From NCBI RefSeq assembly GCF_000427965.1, contig NZ_ATZA01000021.1, positions 17,649 through 81,648 of the forward strand: a stretch of DNA of 64,000 bases, read 5' to 3'. The first letter of the stretch is position 1. Each line of letters opens with the position of its first letter. The notes beneath the pieces are model-generated. The model saw only the letters and a program-made list of their open reading frames with translations. It was not told the origin of the DNA and did not search any database. The DNA comes from Olivibacter sitiensis DSM 17696 (GTDB taxonomy: Bacteria; Bacteroidota; Bacteroidia; Sphingobacteriales; Sphingobacteriaceae). Both the position numbers and the translations under genes were made by a program. Below, piece after piece: positions 8,751 to 17,479 of the stretch.

Positions 8751-10145
8751 TCAATATATACGGTGCAGCTTGCCTTCGCTCGGTTTTTCGAGTTTTTCAG
8801 GTGGATCGAGAATCCAATCCTGATGGGAAAAATAGCCCCATTTCACATGGGCAAGGTCAGTCTCTGAATTGATAAAGTCATAATAAGCACTTCCGTTTAT
8901 CGATACCTTGGCGTGTACGTAAATGGCAATATCCTTTCCATTCTCCCGATATTGTTTCTTTAGGTGCTGTGCAAATTGCCAGATCATGTCCGGAGCCGCA
9001 CCCATGCCATGCCGTTGATCCCTCGTCAGGTATTTGTTCAAATCTACCAATTCCTTTTTACCTGTGTGTTTATCGGTTATCCAGAACTGGACAGTGGCCG
9101 ATTTCGTTCTCAACATCATCCTCCATGCCAGTCTATGACCTTCCTCTGTCCATAGCACATCGCCCGGTATAAACCAATGGCGTAGCGGCAGGTAAACCTG
9201 CCACAAAATGTAGATCGATAGTGCCAAGGTAATAGCCTTTTGTCGCCGCGATGGGGATGTATCCGGCTTTTGGTTGATGGTTTTGAACGGGATTTTTCGC
9301 GGAAGAAACAGCTTTCTGATACTTTCGGGAGGAAAGCAGAAGATGGAAAGGGCCAATGCGAAGTAGGGAAAGATCCCAATTTGCAAGGTAATGGAGTTGA
9401 ACAGGTGAAAGATCAATGCGGCCACAAATGCGACTACGCGCGTTCGCCTCCAGAGTAGTAGCGGGATAATCAGGAAGTCGAAACCGATTCCGATCCAGGA
9501 TACGATCAAGGCAAAGTGCTCGTTTTCCAACAAGGAAGCCATCTTTTGCCAGTCGAGTTGCTGCCTGAACCAGTGAGCCGACTGCCCAAAACGAAGGTGT
9601 AGGTACTGTCCGGTGTACCAACCCGGATAGATCTTTGCAATGGCGGCGAAAACATAGAGGATGAGTAGTTGTGCAATGAACAACAGCCGATTCCAATGAC
9701 AGGTGTACGGTGATTTCATGTGCGGATGACGGCCTACATCAAGCGATAGGTAGCGGTGAGCAGGTATAAAAACCATGATCCAGCATACGAGCATGAGGAG
9801 ATAGTAATGGTTGTTATAATGTGTTTTTTGCATCAAATAGGCTATAGACCAGCCTATGGCAAATAGCAGCATAGATGCTCTGTAAAACAGGCCTAAGGCA
9901 ATCAGCAGGCCCAATATGCCCAAAACGACAAAATAATAATACATGGTTTGTCCCAATAGGAATTGGGTCCATTCAAAGCCAAAAAAGGTAAAGGTAAAAG
10001 CTGGGTCCACAAATACTTTCTTGACCCAACCGGTCAGTATGGCTCCCCAGCATTCAGCCATGATCAAAATCCCTAGAAAGATCCTGAAAACGATGATCTG
10101 CGCATTGTCGATTTTTTGGAAAAGGAACCTGGCCAACATAAGCAT
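8751..10145 (-). CDS. HTTM / vitamin K-dependent gamma-carboxylase-like membrane protein
   Basis: 464-residue multi-pass membrane protein resembling the HTTM domain of the vitamin K-dependent gamma-carboxylase superfamily. Visible hallmarks are a first helix with a conserved R (FRIFLGILIMAE), a Y-N-N-H-Y-Y motif at about residues 107-113 (HYNNHYYLLMLV), a YVFAAIAKI-type helix at about 163-173, and FHLFNSITLQIGIFPYFALA at about 245-265. The animal enzyme carboxylates Glu residues; bacterial homologues are mostly uncharacterised and the reaction here is unproven. The soluble C-terminal 130 residues carry no obvious second domain. It is a single gene, with its 3' end next to the regulatory region of the 8383 permease. 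An in-frame ATG two codons in is an equally possible start. Confidence 0.8.
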   Translation of the reverse strand: MLMLARFLFQKIDNAQIIVFRIFLGILIMAECWGAILTGWVKKVFVDPAFTFTFFGFEWTQFLLGQTMYYYFVVLGILGLLIALGLFYRASMLLFAIGWSIAYLMQKTHYNNHYYLLMLVCWIMVFIPAHRYLSLDVGRHPHMKSPYTCHWNRLLFIAQLLILYVFAAIAKIYPGWYTGQYLHLRFGQSAHWFRQQLDWQKMASLLENEHFALIVSWIGIGFDFLIIPLLLWRRTRVVAFVAALIFHLFNSITLQIGIFPYFALALSIFCFPPESIRKLFLPRKIPFKTINQKPDTSPSRRQKAITLALSIYILWQVYLPLRHWFIPGDVLWTEEGHRLAWRMMLRTKSATVQFWITDKHTGKKELVDLNKYLTRDQRHGMGAAPDMIWQFAQHLKKQYRENGKDIAIYVHAKVSINGSAYYDFINSETDLAHVKWGYFSHQDWILDPPEKLEKPSEGKLHRIY

Positions 10146-10453
10146 GCTTGTGTGGCAACAAATCTATGAATAAATGTGGTTATACCAGGTTCACCGGGGC
10201 ATTTCGAAGAGCTAATTTATTGGTTCTATGATGGATGGTGTGGGCAACGGTATGTTACATTTGCTTGGCAAAAGCGATACAATCGTCATTTGCACTACCT
10301 TGCTTTAGCACTGCCATGGTGGATCGCTATCCCCCTCTGGAGGGGGTAGGGGGAGGTGAGACTGATAAATACATTCACGCAATTCTTCCCCCTTTCCTCC
10401 GCACTGGCTGGGCATACGATCATCTATCCGTACAAAACATCATAGAACTTAAT
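10146..10453. other. Intergenic region with a C/G-run hairpin repeat
   Basis: About 310 bp with no credible gene. At 10331-10360 it holds a CCCCCTCTGGAGGGGG hairpin followed by TAGGGGGAGG, a short intergenic repeat of a kind widespread in Bacteroidota genomes. The rest shows nothing recognisable. Confidence 0.5.
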
Positions 10454-10804
10454 CTATGCTTCAATATCGAGGACAACCAGTACATTTTCCTTTACTTTCT
10501 CTATGAGATGGGCGGGTAATTTTCCTATTTTCTTAATTAATCTTTTGTTATCTATTGCCCTGATTTGATCAATCATAATATCGCAATGCTCCAATAGATA
10601 TCCAGTACCCTTTTTAACATGTACCCTTAAAATAGCTGCATCTTTTTGAACATTTGTCGTTATTGGGCAAATGATTGTTGATGGATGGGGAATTTGATTT
10701 AGGAGATTAGTTTGGATGACTAAAACTGGCCTTGTTTTTTAAGTTTCCGTGCCAATTTGAGGATTTAGATCCGCAACCCAGATTTCGAATTGATTAATCT
10801 CCAT
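10454..10804 (-). pseudogene. MazF/PemK-type mRNA interferase, inactivated by a nonsense codon
   Basis: A 117-codon frame that reads as a MazF/PemK-family toxin: FEIWVADLNPQIGTE, then KTRPVLVIQTNLLN, HPSTIICPITT, and CDIMIDQIRAIDNKRL, all in their usual order. Codon 22 is TAA (10739-10741), exactly where the family has the loop before the K-T-R-P motif; AAA to TAA would be a one-base change. No other disruption is seen down to the natural stop TAG at 10454-10456. The frame begins with an ATG that overlaps the end of the antitoxin gene by 11 nt, the normal arrangement for such a pair. The toxin is therefore probably dead unless the stop is read through or the base is a sequence error. Confidence 0.85.
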
Positions 10805-11024
10805 AATCTATATTCTCAAAATCCTTAAGCACGTTCATGGAATCTATTTTCACTAGATGGGATTCGCTTTTGAGCTGCTTCTCCAGCATTCTCCGTTTTT
10901 GAATCTTATTGTAGTATTCCAGTGCTTCGTTGATATAACGATTTCTGGGAATACACATATCCGCAAGAATCTTTTCGGTCTCTCCAAAAATGGAATCATC
11001 TATTTTAAGGGATACGGTTTTCAT
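10794..11024 (-). CDS. Antitoxin of a MazEF-type module (ribbon-helix-helix-like)
   Basis: 76 residues. The N-terminal half (MKTVSLKIDDSIFGETEKIL, then NRYINEALEYYNK) reads as a ribbon-helix-helix DNA-binding fold: a short beta strand followed by two helices. The acidic C-terminal tail would wrap the toxin. It lies directly upstream of, and overlaps, the MazF-like frame, so it is the cognate antitoxin and probable autorepressor. The partner toxin carries a nonsense codon, so this may now be a lone antitoxin, which can persist as protection against related toxins. Confidence 0.8.
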   Translation of the reverse strand: MKTVSLKIDDSIFGETEKILADMCIPRNRYINEALEYYNKIQKRRMLEKQLKSESHLVKIDSMNVLKDFENIDYGD

Positions 11025-11269
11025 AGCTTTATTAGATATCCTATAAATATATACTTTGTTGATATGAAATGCAATTATGTTTTTACAAATACTAGTGTGT
11101 CATTATTTAGTTGTGCATTGTTGTTGTCAGTTCCTCTCGTAGCTCACAATCCGTCAGTAGTCGGACGAGGCACATAACTGGCAACTAAATGGCCCCAATA
11201 CTTTCCGTATCCCTATTTTCTTACTACGCTTCACGGTATTGAACGGAACTGATATCGTGCGCTCCATAT
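11025..11269. other. Intergenic region upstream of the antitoxin
   Basis: 245 bp holding the presumed promoter of the antitoxin gene (AT-rich just upstream of 11024). No further structure was recognised. Confidence 0.4.
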
Positions 11270-12741
11270 TTAGTTCTCACTTATTACTTTATTTACAAAG
11301 TCAACCCATTTATATGGAGGAATACTTTTGTCTATATAGTAATCAGGTTGAATTCCTTTTCCATCAATAGCCATATCTGGTATTCTATGACTTTTTGAAA
11401 CGCAATACCATAGTTCAAACTCACCACAAGGAGATTGAGCGCCAGTCATATTGGAAATATCCAAAGCGCCAAAAGTTGTGGTCCCAAATAATTTTACCTT
11501 TTTACTCTGTTTAGCGGCTAAAAGAAATTGTTCGGTTGTACTGGCATTGACTTCATTTATAATAATGGCAATATTCTTAGGCTGCGGGTATATAGTGTCG
11601 AGTTTCTGTATGGAAATAATATCGTCGTTAAGTTGAACGAATTTACCGAGATTCTTGTCCAACTTTTCGTAGGCATCCTTAAACCATTTTCTATCCGACT
11701 CGTTAAAATTATCGTCTTGCGAATAATTCAGCATAGCCTGGTTGTTTTGCTTAGTAGAGAGTAATTTGACACCAACAGTTCTAATTGGATTGGTATAGAG
11801 ATAGGGTATAAGGCTTCGAAAGGAACCATCGGCACCCCCTCCATTGCCGCGCAAGTCAATTACAAGATTTAAGGTGCCAAGAATTGTGCGATGATTGGCG
11901 TTCATCACACTGTCGATTGTTTTTTTTGTGAAATGTTAAAATTCGGAATTCTCAGATAACTGGTTTTATCCGATATCTTTTTAAAATACGGTTGTGTGCT
12001 ATTTATGAACTCAAGATAGTCTTTTACCTTTTGTGCGTCTTCATAAACAGGGTTTTCTCTTTTCAACAAAAATGTGTTCCCTATTCTGATATGGTTTTTG
12101 CCTATTAGCTCTACATTTTGGCCTTCTATCTTAGAGAAATTTCTCATCCACATTTCGCCTGTATAGGTGTGGGTATTGCTGTCAGGATATAGTTTTAGTT
12201 TAATTTGATGCTTTTTCCATTGGGTTCCAGGTGCGTCGACGATGAACCCCGTATAGTCATTTTCGGTTTTGATAATACCTATGGTATAAGGTCCAGAGAC
12301 CCATACACCTTCAGGTGTCATGCCTTTTAACGAGCTTACATAATCTTCAAATGCTTTATCGTCAACTTTTAAGCTCTTCTGATTCGAAGCTAAGTTGATT
12401 TCTGCGGCTATGGGTTGTGGTGTACTTTGTTGCTTCAATGCGATCCCAAAATGCCCTTTACGGAAAAATCTCAACCAGTCATATAAAATACGCGTACATT
12501 CTTGCAGTGTCTTAGCGGCCTGAACCCTTATTAATATCGCTGTGTTATGAGTTTCATAAGCATCTCTTCCTTTTTGGTCTATCACATATTGAAAACCAGC
12601 ATCATTTTCTTCAAAAGTTTGTTTCACCCATTTAAAATTGCTTTCGCAGTTACAGTTTTGCCCAAAACTGAATGTCGAAATTAAAATGGCTATTAAAATT
12701 GAAATAGTGATTTTGGTCATAGTTTGATTTTTATGAATCAT
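11270..12741 (-). pseudogene. S41-family (tail-specific-type) peptidase, frameshifted
   Basis: Two adjacent frames make one S41 protein. The 5' part (12741-11905) has a signal peptide (MTKITISILIAILISTFSFG starting at an internal ATG at 12720, the likelier start) and the N-terminal domain. It ends NISQKKQSTV. The 3' part (11908-11270) supplies the substrate-binding strand VIDLRGNGGG and the catalytic-Ser region VNASTTEQFLLAAKQ. The usual Lys of the T-F-G-K-G motif is not present (TTTFGALD). The break falls in a run of eight A (minus strand, 11930-11937). One extra A restores NISQKKTIDSVMNANH, joining both parts. Hence a one-base deletion, a sequencing error, or slippage on the A8 run. It is transcribed from sigma-54 site C. 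Confidence 0.8.
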
Positions 12742-13207
12742 ATTTGTTTTTAGCTGTTGCTCGGTAAAATTGTTATTCCAATACTGATTTTCTCGTTTCC
12801 TTACACGGCAGTCTAAAAGACGAAATATAACCTTTTATATACTTGACTTGAACATCAGCCGACAACTAATTTCGGATTCCTAATAGCCGATTTCGTTCCA
12901 AAAAAATAATATGCTGTTTTTTAATGGGTTGTGCAATTTGACCTAAGCTGCTATGTTCGTTTTCGGACACTCATTGTTCATATGTGGACAAATGGTTTAA
13001 TGCATGTTTTGTGATGGCAGTTGTCCAAAATATAGATTTGGCACATATAGCTTAACGTGAGATTTTTGGCCAATGAGAACTTTCCATTTCCCAGTATTAA
13101 ACTTTTAAGGGAGTAAGGATGGGATGTAAGAAGCATTGCAGAGGTAAAATACATTTACCGTCGTTGAAATCAACAATTTCCAGCAACGTAAATATAAAAA
13201 GGATTAT
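12742..13207. other. 466-bp intergenic region upstream of the S41 peptidase
   Basis: Holds sigma-54 site C in its first half. From about 12991 to 13207 I see no gene, hairpin or repeat. Confidence 0.6.
12886..12990 (-). promoter_or_regulatory. Sigma-54 type promoter with paired 16-bp enhancer palindromes (site C)
   Basis: Minus-strand TTTTGGAACGAAATCGGCTA, nearly identical to site B: GG at 12899-12898, then 10 nt, then GC at 12887-12886. Palindromes 12954-12969 (TGTTCGTTTTCGGACA) and 12975-12990 (TGTTCATATGTGGACA) are 5 bp apart, with the pair centre 73 bp from the GG. It drives the S41 peptidase rather than a permease, which widens the regulon. Confidence 0.75.
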
Positions 13208-14023
13208 TTACCTCCTAAAACTTAGTAAACTATCAATATCCTCCAAATAGATTTCCCAGGGCATTTCTACATAAGGATCGCTTATATGGTTGCCTTCATC
13301 TGTAAACAATTGATGAGCCCTCCGGAGAGCGGCCTGTGCCTTGGATCCTTGTCCCATTCGTTGCCACGTCAATCCTTTATAGTAGTGTACATCCGCCAAC
13401 TTGTCATACAGGCGAATTTGTTCGTCAAAATCTTGCATAGCCCCATCATAGTTTTTTAGCTCTAATTTCAATATACCCCGATAGAGGTAATCATATTGGC
13501 CTATCCATTCTTCCCCTTTTGCCAATGCCGATTCAATACTTTTATTGAAGTATTCCAAGGCAGCTAGCGAATCACCCAGCCCCAGTTTGGCAAAAGCCAT
13601 CCAGGTATAGAGATTGTACTCACCTGCTATCTTGAGATCGCTTTCAATCAATTGATCATATCGCAAGAGATCGTCCAATCCGCCCTCATAATCGTGCAGG
13701 AATTTTATCTTGCACCATCCGCGAACGTTCAAATAATGCGCTGGTTCCAGCTCAACGGCTCTATCCATGTAGTGTGACCAAGTGGCGTAATCACCCCGTT
13801 TTAGATAGGGCACGCTGATTTCTCTCCAAGCCTTGGCAAGACTAGGGCATAGCTTGATGGCACTATCGAGATAAATTTGGGAACGGTGGCTGCCTTGCCT
13901 CCCGTGCCGCTCATACAATTCTTCTGCCAGTTCACAATCTGTGATTGGATCGGCCTTTTTGGGACCATTACACGCTGCTATAACCAAGCAGAGACTAAGG
14001 CAAAATATCCACGGGTATCCCAT
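13208..14023 (-). CDS. TPR-repeat lipoprotein
   Basis: 271 residues. A short signal peptide ends in a lipobox (LVIAAC, Cys18), so it is probably lipid-anchored. The remainder is helical and repeats the spacing and residues of tetratricopeptide units: AWREISVPYLKRGDYATWSH at about 65, YLYRGILKLELKNYDGAMQD at about 184, and VHYYKGLTWQRMGQGSKAQA at about 216. Such proteins act as scaffolds. The start overlaps the 3' end of the TonB-C-like gene by 29 nt, so the two are translationally linked and probably belong to the permease operon read from 17072. Specific function unknown. Confidence 0.8.
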   Translation of the reverse strand: MGYPWIFCLSLCLVIAACNGPKKADPITDCELAEELYERHGRQGSHRSQIYLDSAIKLCPSLAKAWREISVPYLKRGDYATWSHYMDRAVELEPAHYLNVRGWCKIKFLHDYEGGLDDLLRYDQLIESDLKIAGEYNLYTWMAFAKLGLGDSLAALEYFNKSIESALAKGEEWIGQYDYLYRGILKLELKNYDGAMQDFDEQIRLYDKLADVHYYKGLTWQRMGQGSKAQAALRRAHQLFTDEGNHISDPYVEMPWEIYLEDIDSLLSFRR

Positions 14024-14501
14024 TTCTTATTTTAAAGGTCAAGTATTGAAAATAGGCATAGGGTTGATTGTCTATAGTTGCAGGCAACCAATCGTCCAAT
14101 TTCTTGGTGAACGACAATATGGAGTCCACGAGGCTGGGATGAAAATGGCTATTATGGTAGTTTTCATCTACCTGCAAGACCCTAAAACGGTCTGTCTTGC
14201 CTTCACAGTTCACAACGAAACGAATGGTGATGTAGCCTGATAATGGCTTGACGTCACTTTTGGGAAATTTGAGCTGCTTCAACAAACTCAACAACTTCTT
14301 TCTACCGCCGCGATAACCACCGGAAACGCCATAGTATTCGGGAATTTCCTTTGCTCCACACAAGTTAAATGTACTATCGTCCAATGCAGCGTCATAAGGG
14401 ATATAGCCTACCTTGCCACCGTTTTGCGGCCTTAGCGAACTCATTTCCTGGGAAAGCCCTTTAATCGGAACAAATAGTAATATGAAAAGAAGGATACGCA
14501 T
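13995..14501 (-). CDS. Exported protein with TonB C-terminal-like domain
   Basis: 168 residues: signal peptide at 1-17 (ending IKGLSQ), then a C-terminal module from about 90 that resembles the TonB C-terminal fold (GYITIRFVVNCEGKTDRFRV, later LVDSILSFTKKLDDWLPA). Bacteroidota carry many such periplasmic TonB-C-like proteins without the membrane anchor and proline-rich linker of true TonB, as here; role unknown. It lies 159 bp downstream of the permease at 14661 and overlaps the TPR gene, suggesting one transcript and a shared envelope function. Confidence 0.7.
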   Translation of the reverse strand: MRILLFILLFVPIKGLSQEMSSLRPQNGGKVGYIPYDAALDDSTFNLCGAKEIPEYYGVSGGYRGGRKKLLSLLKQLKFPKSDVKPLSGYITIRFVVNCEGKTDRFRVLQVDENYHNSHFHPSLVDSILSFTKKLDDWLPATIDNQPYAYFQYLTFKIRNGIPVDILP

Positions 14502-14576
14502 TGTATAGTTGTGAGTTGCCAGTTTCCAGTTGTGAGCTGTGTGTGTAATATATCAATTTGCAATCTCTCGATTAAG

Positions 14577-14655
14577 CTATCAGTAGTCAGTTTTCGGCCA
14601 TCAGCGGTCAGCGATCAGAAAGTCAGCCGATAGCCGATTTCTGATAGCTGACAGC
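14577..14655. repeat. Cluster of short TCAGC / GATAGCC repeats
   Basis: Between the permease stop at 14661 and the TonB-C-like gene lies a run of near-copies of CAGCGGTCAGC, AGTCAGCCGATAGCC and TGATAGCTGACAGCC. The same repeat family occurs at about 2320-2350, 20415-20445 and 62575-62900. It could form imperfect hairpins between the two genes. No coding capacity. Confidence 0.6.
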
Positions 14656-14660
14656 CATTC

Positions 14661-17072
14661 CTATTCATCTCTCAAAGACTCCACCGGATTGGCCAAAGCG
14701 GCTTTGATGGCCTGAAAGCTGACCGTTGCAAAAGCAATGGCCAATACGGCCGCGGCCGTTAAGGCAAACATCCACCAGCTGATGGCAATGCGATAGGGAA
14801 ATTCTTCCAACCAAAGGGAAGCTCCCCAGTAACCAAGTGGCAGTGCTAGCACAACAGCTATTCCCACCAAAATCAGGAAACGAAGGGAAAGAAGCGCTAC
14901 CAATTGCCGCACGGACGCGCCAAGCACCTTGCGGACACCGATTTCCTTCGTGCGCAGTCGGGCCAATTGGGCCGTCAGTCCGAAGGTACCCGCACAGGCC
15001 ACAAAAATAGCAATGGCACCAGCCGTGGCAATGAGAGTCATCACCACATCTTCCCGCTCGTACTGCTTGTCGAATACTTCATTGCTGTACGAATAGGCAA
15101 AGGTACCCGTGGCGGGTATTTGGGCAAATGCATTCCTTAGGTATTGTACAACAGGTTGTGCCTTGGTAGGATCAATGCGTATGCTGAGGAATTGATGACC
15201 ACTTTGCATGGATACCGCTCCTGTATTATTGCCGAAATGAGCCAAGGGTTCTATGCCGCTGTTGAGCGCCCTATAGTTGAAATCGGCCGTTACGCCAATC
15301 ACGGTATAGGCTTCACCTGTTTCTCCCTTGCCGTAGATAGATTCGCCTATTGCCTCTTCTGGCTGCCAGCCGAAGGCCAATGCTGCCCGTCGGTTGAGTA
15401 TCACCGCATTGGTCTTTGCCAGTGCCTTGGGGTCATGAAAATTGGTGCCAGCTAAAAAATCAATGCCATATGTGGGAAAGTAAGCGCTGTCCAGATCATA
15501 GCTTACCCTGCAGTAAACTTCCGATGCATCGGCTTGGTCTTTTCTTGCGGTATAGGTATTGAACCAGTTACGATATTGACCGGGAATGTTTTGGCTAGTC
15601 GTATAATGTTGGATGTTCTGGAAATCAGCAAGCTGGCGAATGGCCTGATCGAGGGATTGGTATGCTTTTTCCCTATCTTTGAACCCGAGGTATGTGTCTA
15701 CGACCATCACCTGATCCTTATCAAATCCCAGGTTGGCATTTTTCATATAACGCATTTGTTGCTGAACCGTCACCGTAAGGAACACAAATACAACTGCCAA
15801 AGCAAATTGGAGTACAATTAAGCCCTGTTGCAAAGGGTTTCTTTTGGGGAGGTTAGAGGCCTTTCCTTTCAAGGCCAGGGCGACGGGCGTGCGTAGCAGG
15901 CGTTTGGCCGGAATCCAAGCGGAAATGAAAGCCAATAGGATAAAGAGCAGGCAGACCTGTAGTACCACGGGATAGTCCATATGCCAGATGAAATCGACCG
16001 AGAACTCGGTGAGCAATTCTCTGTTGAAGTAGCGGATTAATGGGGCGATCAATGAAAGGCTGATGGCGAGGGCCATGGAAACCAGCAAAAAGGTTTCCGT
16101 GAGAAACAGAGCCATGATCTGCCGCTTGAACGATCCCAATACGTTCCGAACGCCCACTTCCCGAATGCGGTAGAAGGCCGCGGCAGAGCTAAGGTTAATG
16201 AGGTTGACGCTGGCAATCAATACCAGGAAAATGACTATCAGGCGTAAACCGCCGATATAGTAGTTGATTTGTGGTTCATAGCGGGGCGTGATGTCCCTGT
16301 ACAGAAGAATCCCCAATTGTGGTTCCAAATCCTTTCGCGGAAAGTAATGGCCAGCCGCCTGGTTTAGCTTTCTTTCAAAAGCTTCCCTGTTGACACCCTC
16401 TTTCAACAAGACATAAGAAGTGACGAATCTATTTTCCCATCCGTCCGCCATTTGTCTGAAATAAGGTGTTTGCATGTAGAGCCATTGCACGGGCATCAAA
16501 GCGCTGAATTGCAGGGAAGATGCACCGGGAAGCTTCTTGAGCACACCCGTGACCGTGAGCCGGAGCGAATCGTTCCATTGGATTTCCCTACCCACTGGAT
16601 TGAGCTTGCCGAATATGCGCTGGGCCAATTCATCTGAGAGGACAATGCTATTAACGTCGTTCAGGGCAGTTTGTTCATTGCCATACAGCAAGGGGAAGGT
16701 GAACATCTCCAGAAAGTCGGGATCCACAAAGTCTGGGGTGATAGACCAATCTCCTCCGCCATACTTCAATATATAGGTGTCCCAAGTGAGAGTTCTGGTT
16801 GATTTTTCCACTTCTGGAAAATCTGTCTGCAATAGTTTGGCAATAGGAAAAACAGTTCCGGGAGACAGCGCATTGTCTTTGTTTCCTTCCTCTAAAGCAT
16901 ATAAGCGATCGCCCTTTTCGTGGAAATCGTCAAAAGTGACCAGTTTGTTTACCAATAGCAGGATTCCAATGACGCTTGTGAGGCACAGCACCAGCGAAAG
17001 CACGTTGATGGCTGTAAAGAGCCGATGCTTCCAAAGGTTCCGAATGGCAATTTTGAAGTAGTTCTTTATCAT
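14661..17072 (-). CDS. FtsX/MacB-type ABC transporter permease
   Basis: 803 residues, the most diverged of the four permeases here. Helix 1 at about 20-43 follows M-I-K-N-Y-F-K-I-A-I-R-N-L-W-K. The first FtsX module (IASVNLINLSSAAAFYRIRE, at about 290) has replaced the usual N-L-A-T-A-R motif by N-L-S-S-A-A. The second PCD lies at about 440-680, and the second FtsX module follows ARLRTKEIGVRKVLGASVRQ. It is first in a probable operon with the TonB-C-like and TPR genes, and has sigma-54 site D about 130-235 bp upstream. The ATPase partner is not in the window. Confidence 0.93.
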   Translation of the reverse strand: MIKNYFKIAIRNLWKHRLFTAINVLSLVLCLTSVIGILLLVNKLVTFDDFHEKGDRLYALEEGNKDNALSPGTVFPIAKLLQTDFPEVEKSTRTLTWDTYILKYGGGDWSITPDFVDPDFLEMFTFPLLYGNEQTALNDVNSIVLSDELAQRIFGKLNPVGREIQWNDSLRLTVTGVLKKLPGASSLQFSALMPVQWLYMQTPYFRQMADGWENRFVTSYVLLKEGVNREAFERKLNQAAGHYFPRKDLEPQLGILLYRDITPRYEPQINYYIGGLRLIVIFLVLIASVNLINLSSAAAFYRIREVGVRNVLGSFKRQIMALFLTETFLLVSMALAISLSLIAPLIRYFNRELLTEFSVDFIWHMDYPVVLQVCLLFILLAFISAWIPAKRLLRTPVALALKGKASNLPKRNPLQQGLIVLQFALAVVFVFLTVTVQQQMRYMKNANLGFDKDQVMVVDTYLGFKDREKAYQSLDQAIRQLADFQNIQHYTTSQNIPGQYRNWFNTYTARKDQADASEVYCRVSYDLDSAYFPTYGIDFLAGTNFHDPKALAKTNAVILNRRAALAFGWQPEEAIGESIYGKGETGEAYTVIGVTADFNYRALNSGIEPLAHFGNNTGAVSMQSGHQFLSIRIDPTKAQPVVQYLRNAFAQIPATGTFAYSYSNEVFDKQYEREDVVMTLIATAGAIAIFVACAGTFGLTAQLARLRTKEIGVRKVLGASVRQLVALLSLRFLILVGIAVVLALPLGYWGASLWLEEFPYRIAISWWMFALTAAAVLAIAFATVSFQAIKAALANPVESLRDE

Positions 17073-17479
17073 AGTATTTAGATTTGAGACATTAGATATG
17101 AGATTTGAGACTCGTTTCTACGTATATCGGCCTTTTTATAGCTCATAACTCGTAACACACAGCGGGCAGCTTATACTGCTTTGGTCTTTAATTTCCTGCC
17201 GCCTTTTTTATTCCATAAATGCAATTTATTGATTTATAATTTGTTATGTATTTTTTATTTATTTGATAATGTACGTTTTCGGACACTGCTTGTTCATTTA
17301 TGGACAGTGGAGCATGGCAGCTATCGTCTTCTAATCTTCTCAGGGGACGCAAACGAATATCTTTTTTGCTTGACTGTCAAACACAAAAGCTATAAATTTG
17401 AAATATACATAATGGCAAGAATAGCTGTTCTTTAACGAATAAGAATCTAATTTCATGGTTTATTTTTTAAAACAAGTAT
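17073..17479. other. 407-bp divergent intergenic region
   Basis: Contains sigma-54 site D reading left. Reading right towards 17480 there is a candidate Bacteroidota primary-sigma element TAAATTTG at 17393-17400 with TTG about 20 nt upstream (17370-17372). Small GAGATATGAGA-type repeats lie near 17080-17110. No other gene was seen. Confidence 0.5.
17201..17306 (-). promoter_or_regulatory. Sigma-54 type promoter with paired 16-bp enhancer palindromes (site D)
   Basis: Minus-strand TATGGAATAAAAAAGGCGG: GG at 17214-17213, 10 nt, GC at 17202-17201. Palindromes 17270-17285 (TGTACGTTTTCGGACA) and 17291-17306 (TGTTCATTTATGGACA) are 5 bp apart, with the pair centre 74 bp from the GG. The sites also lie about 170-210 bp upstream of the divergent gene at 17480, though no sigma-54 element was seen on that side. 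Confidence 0.75.
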
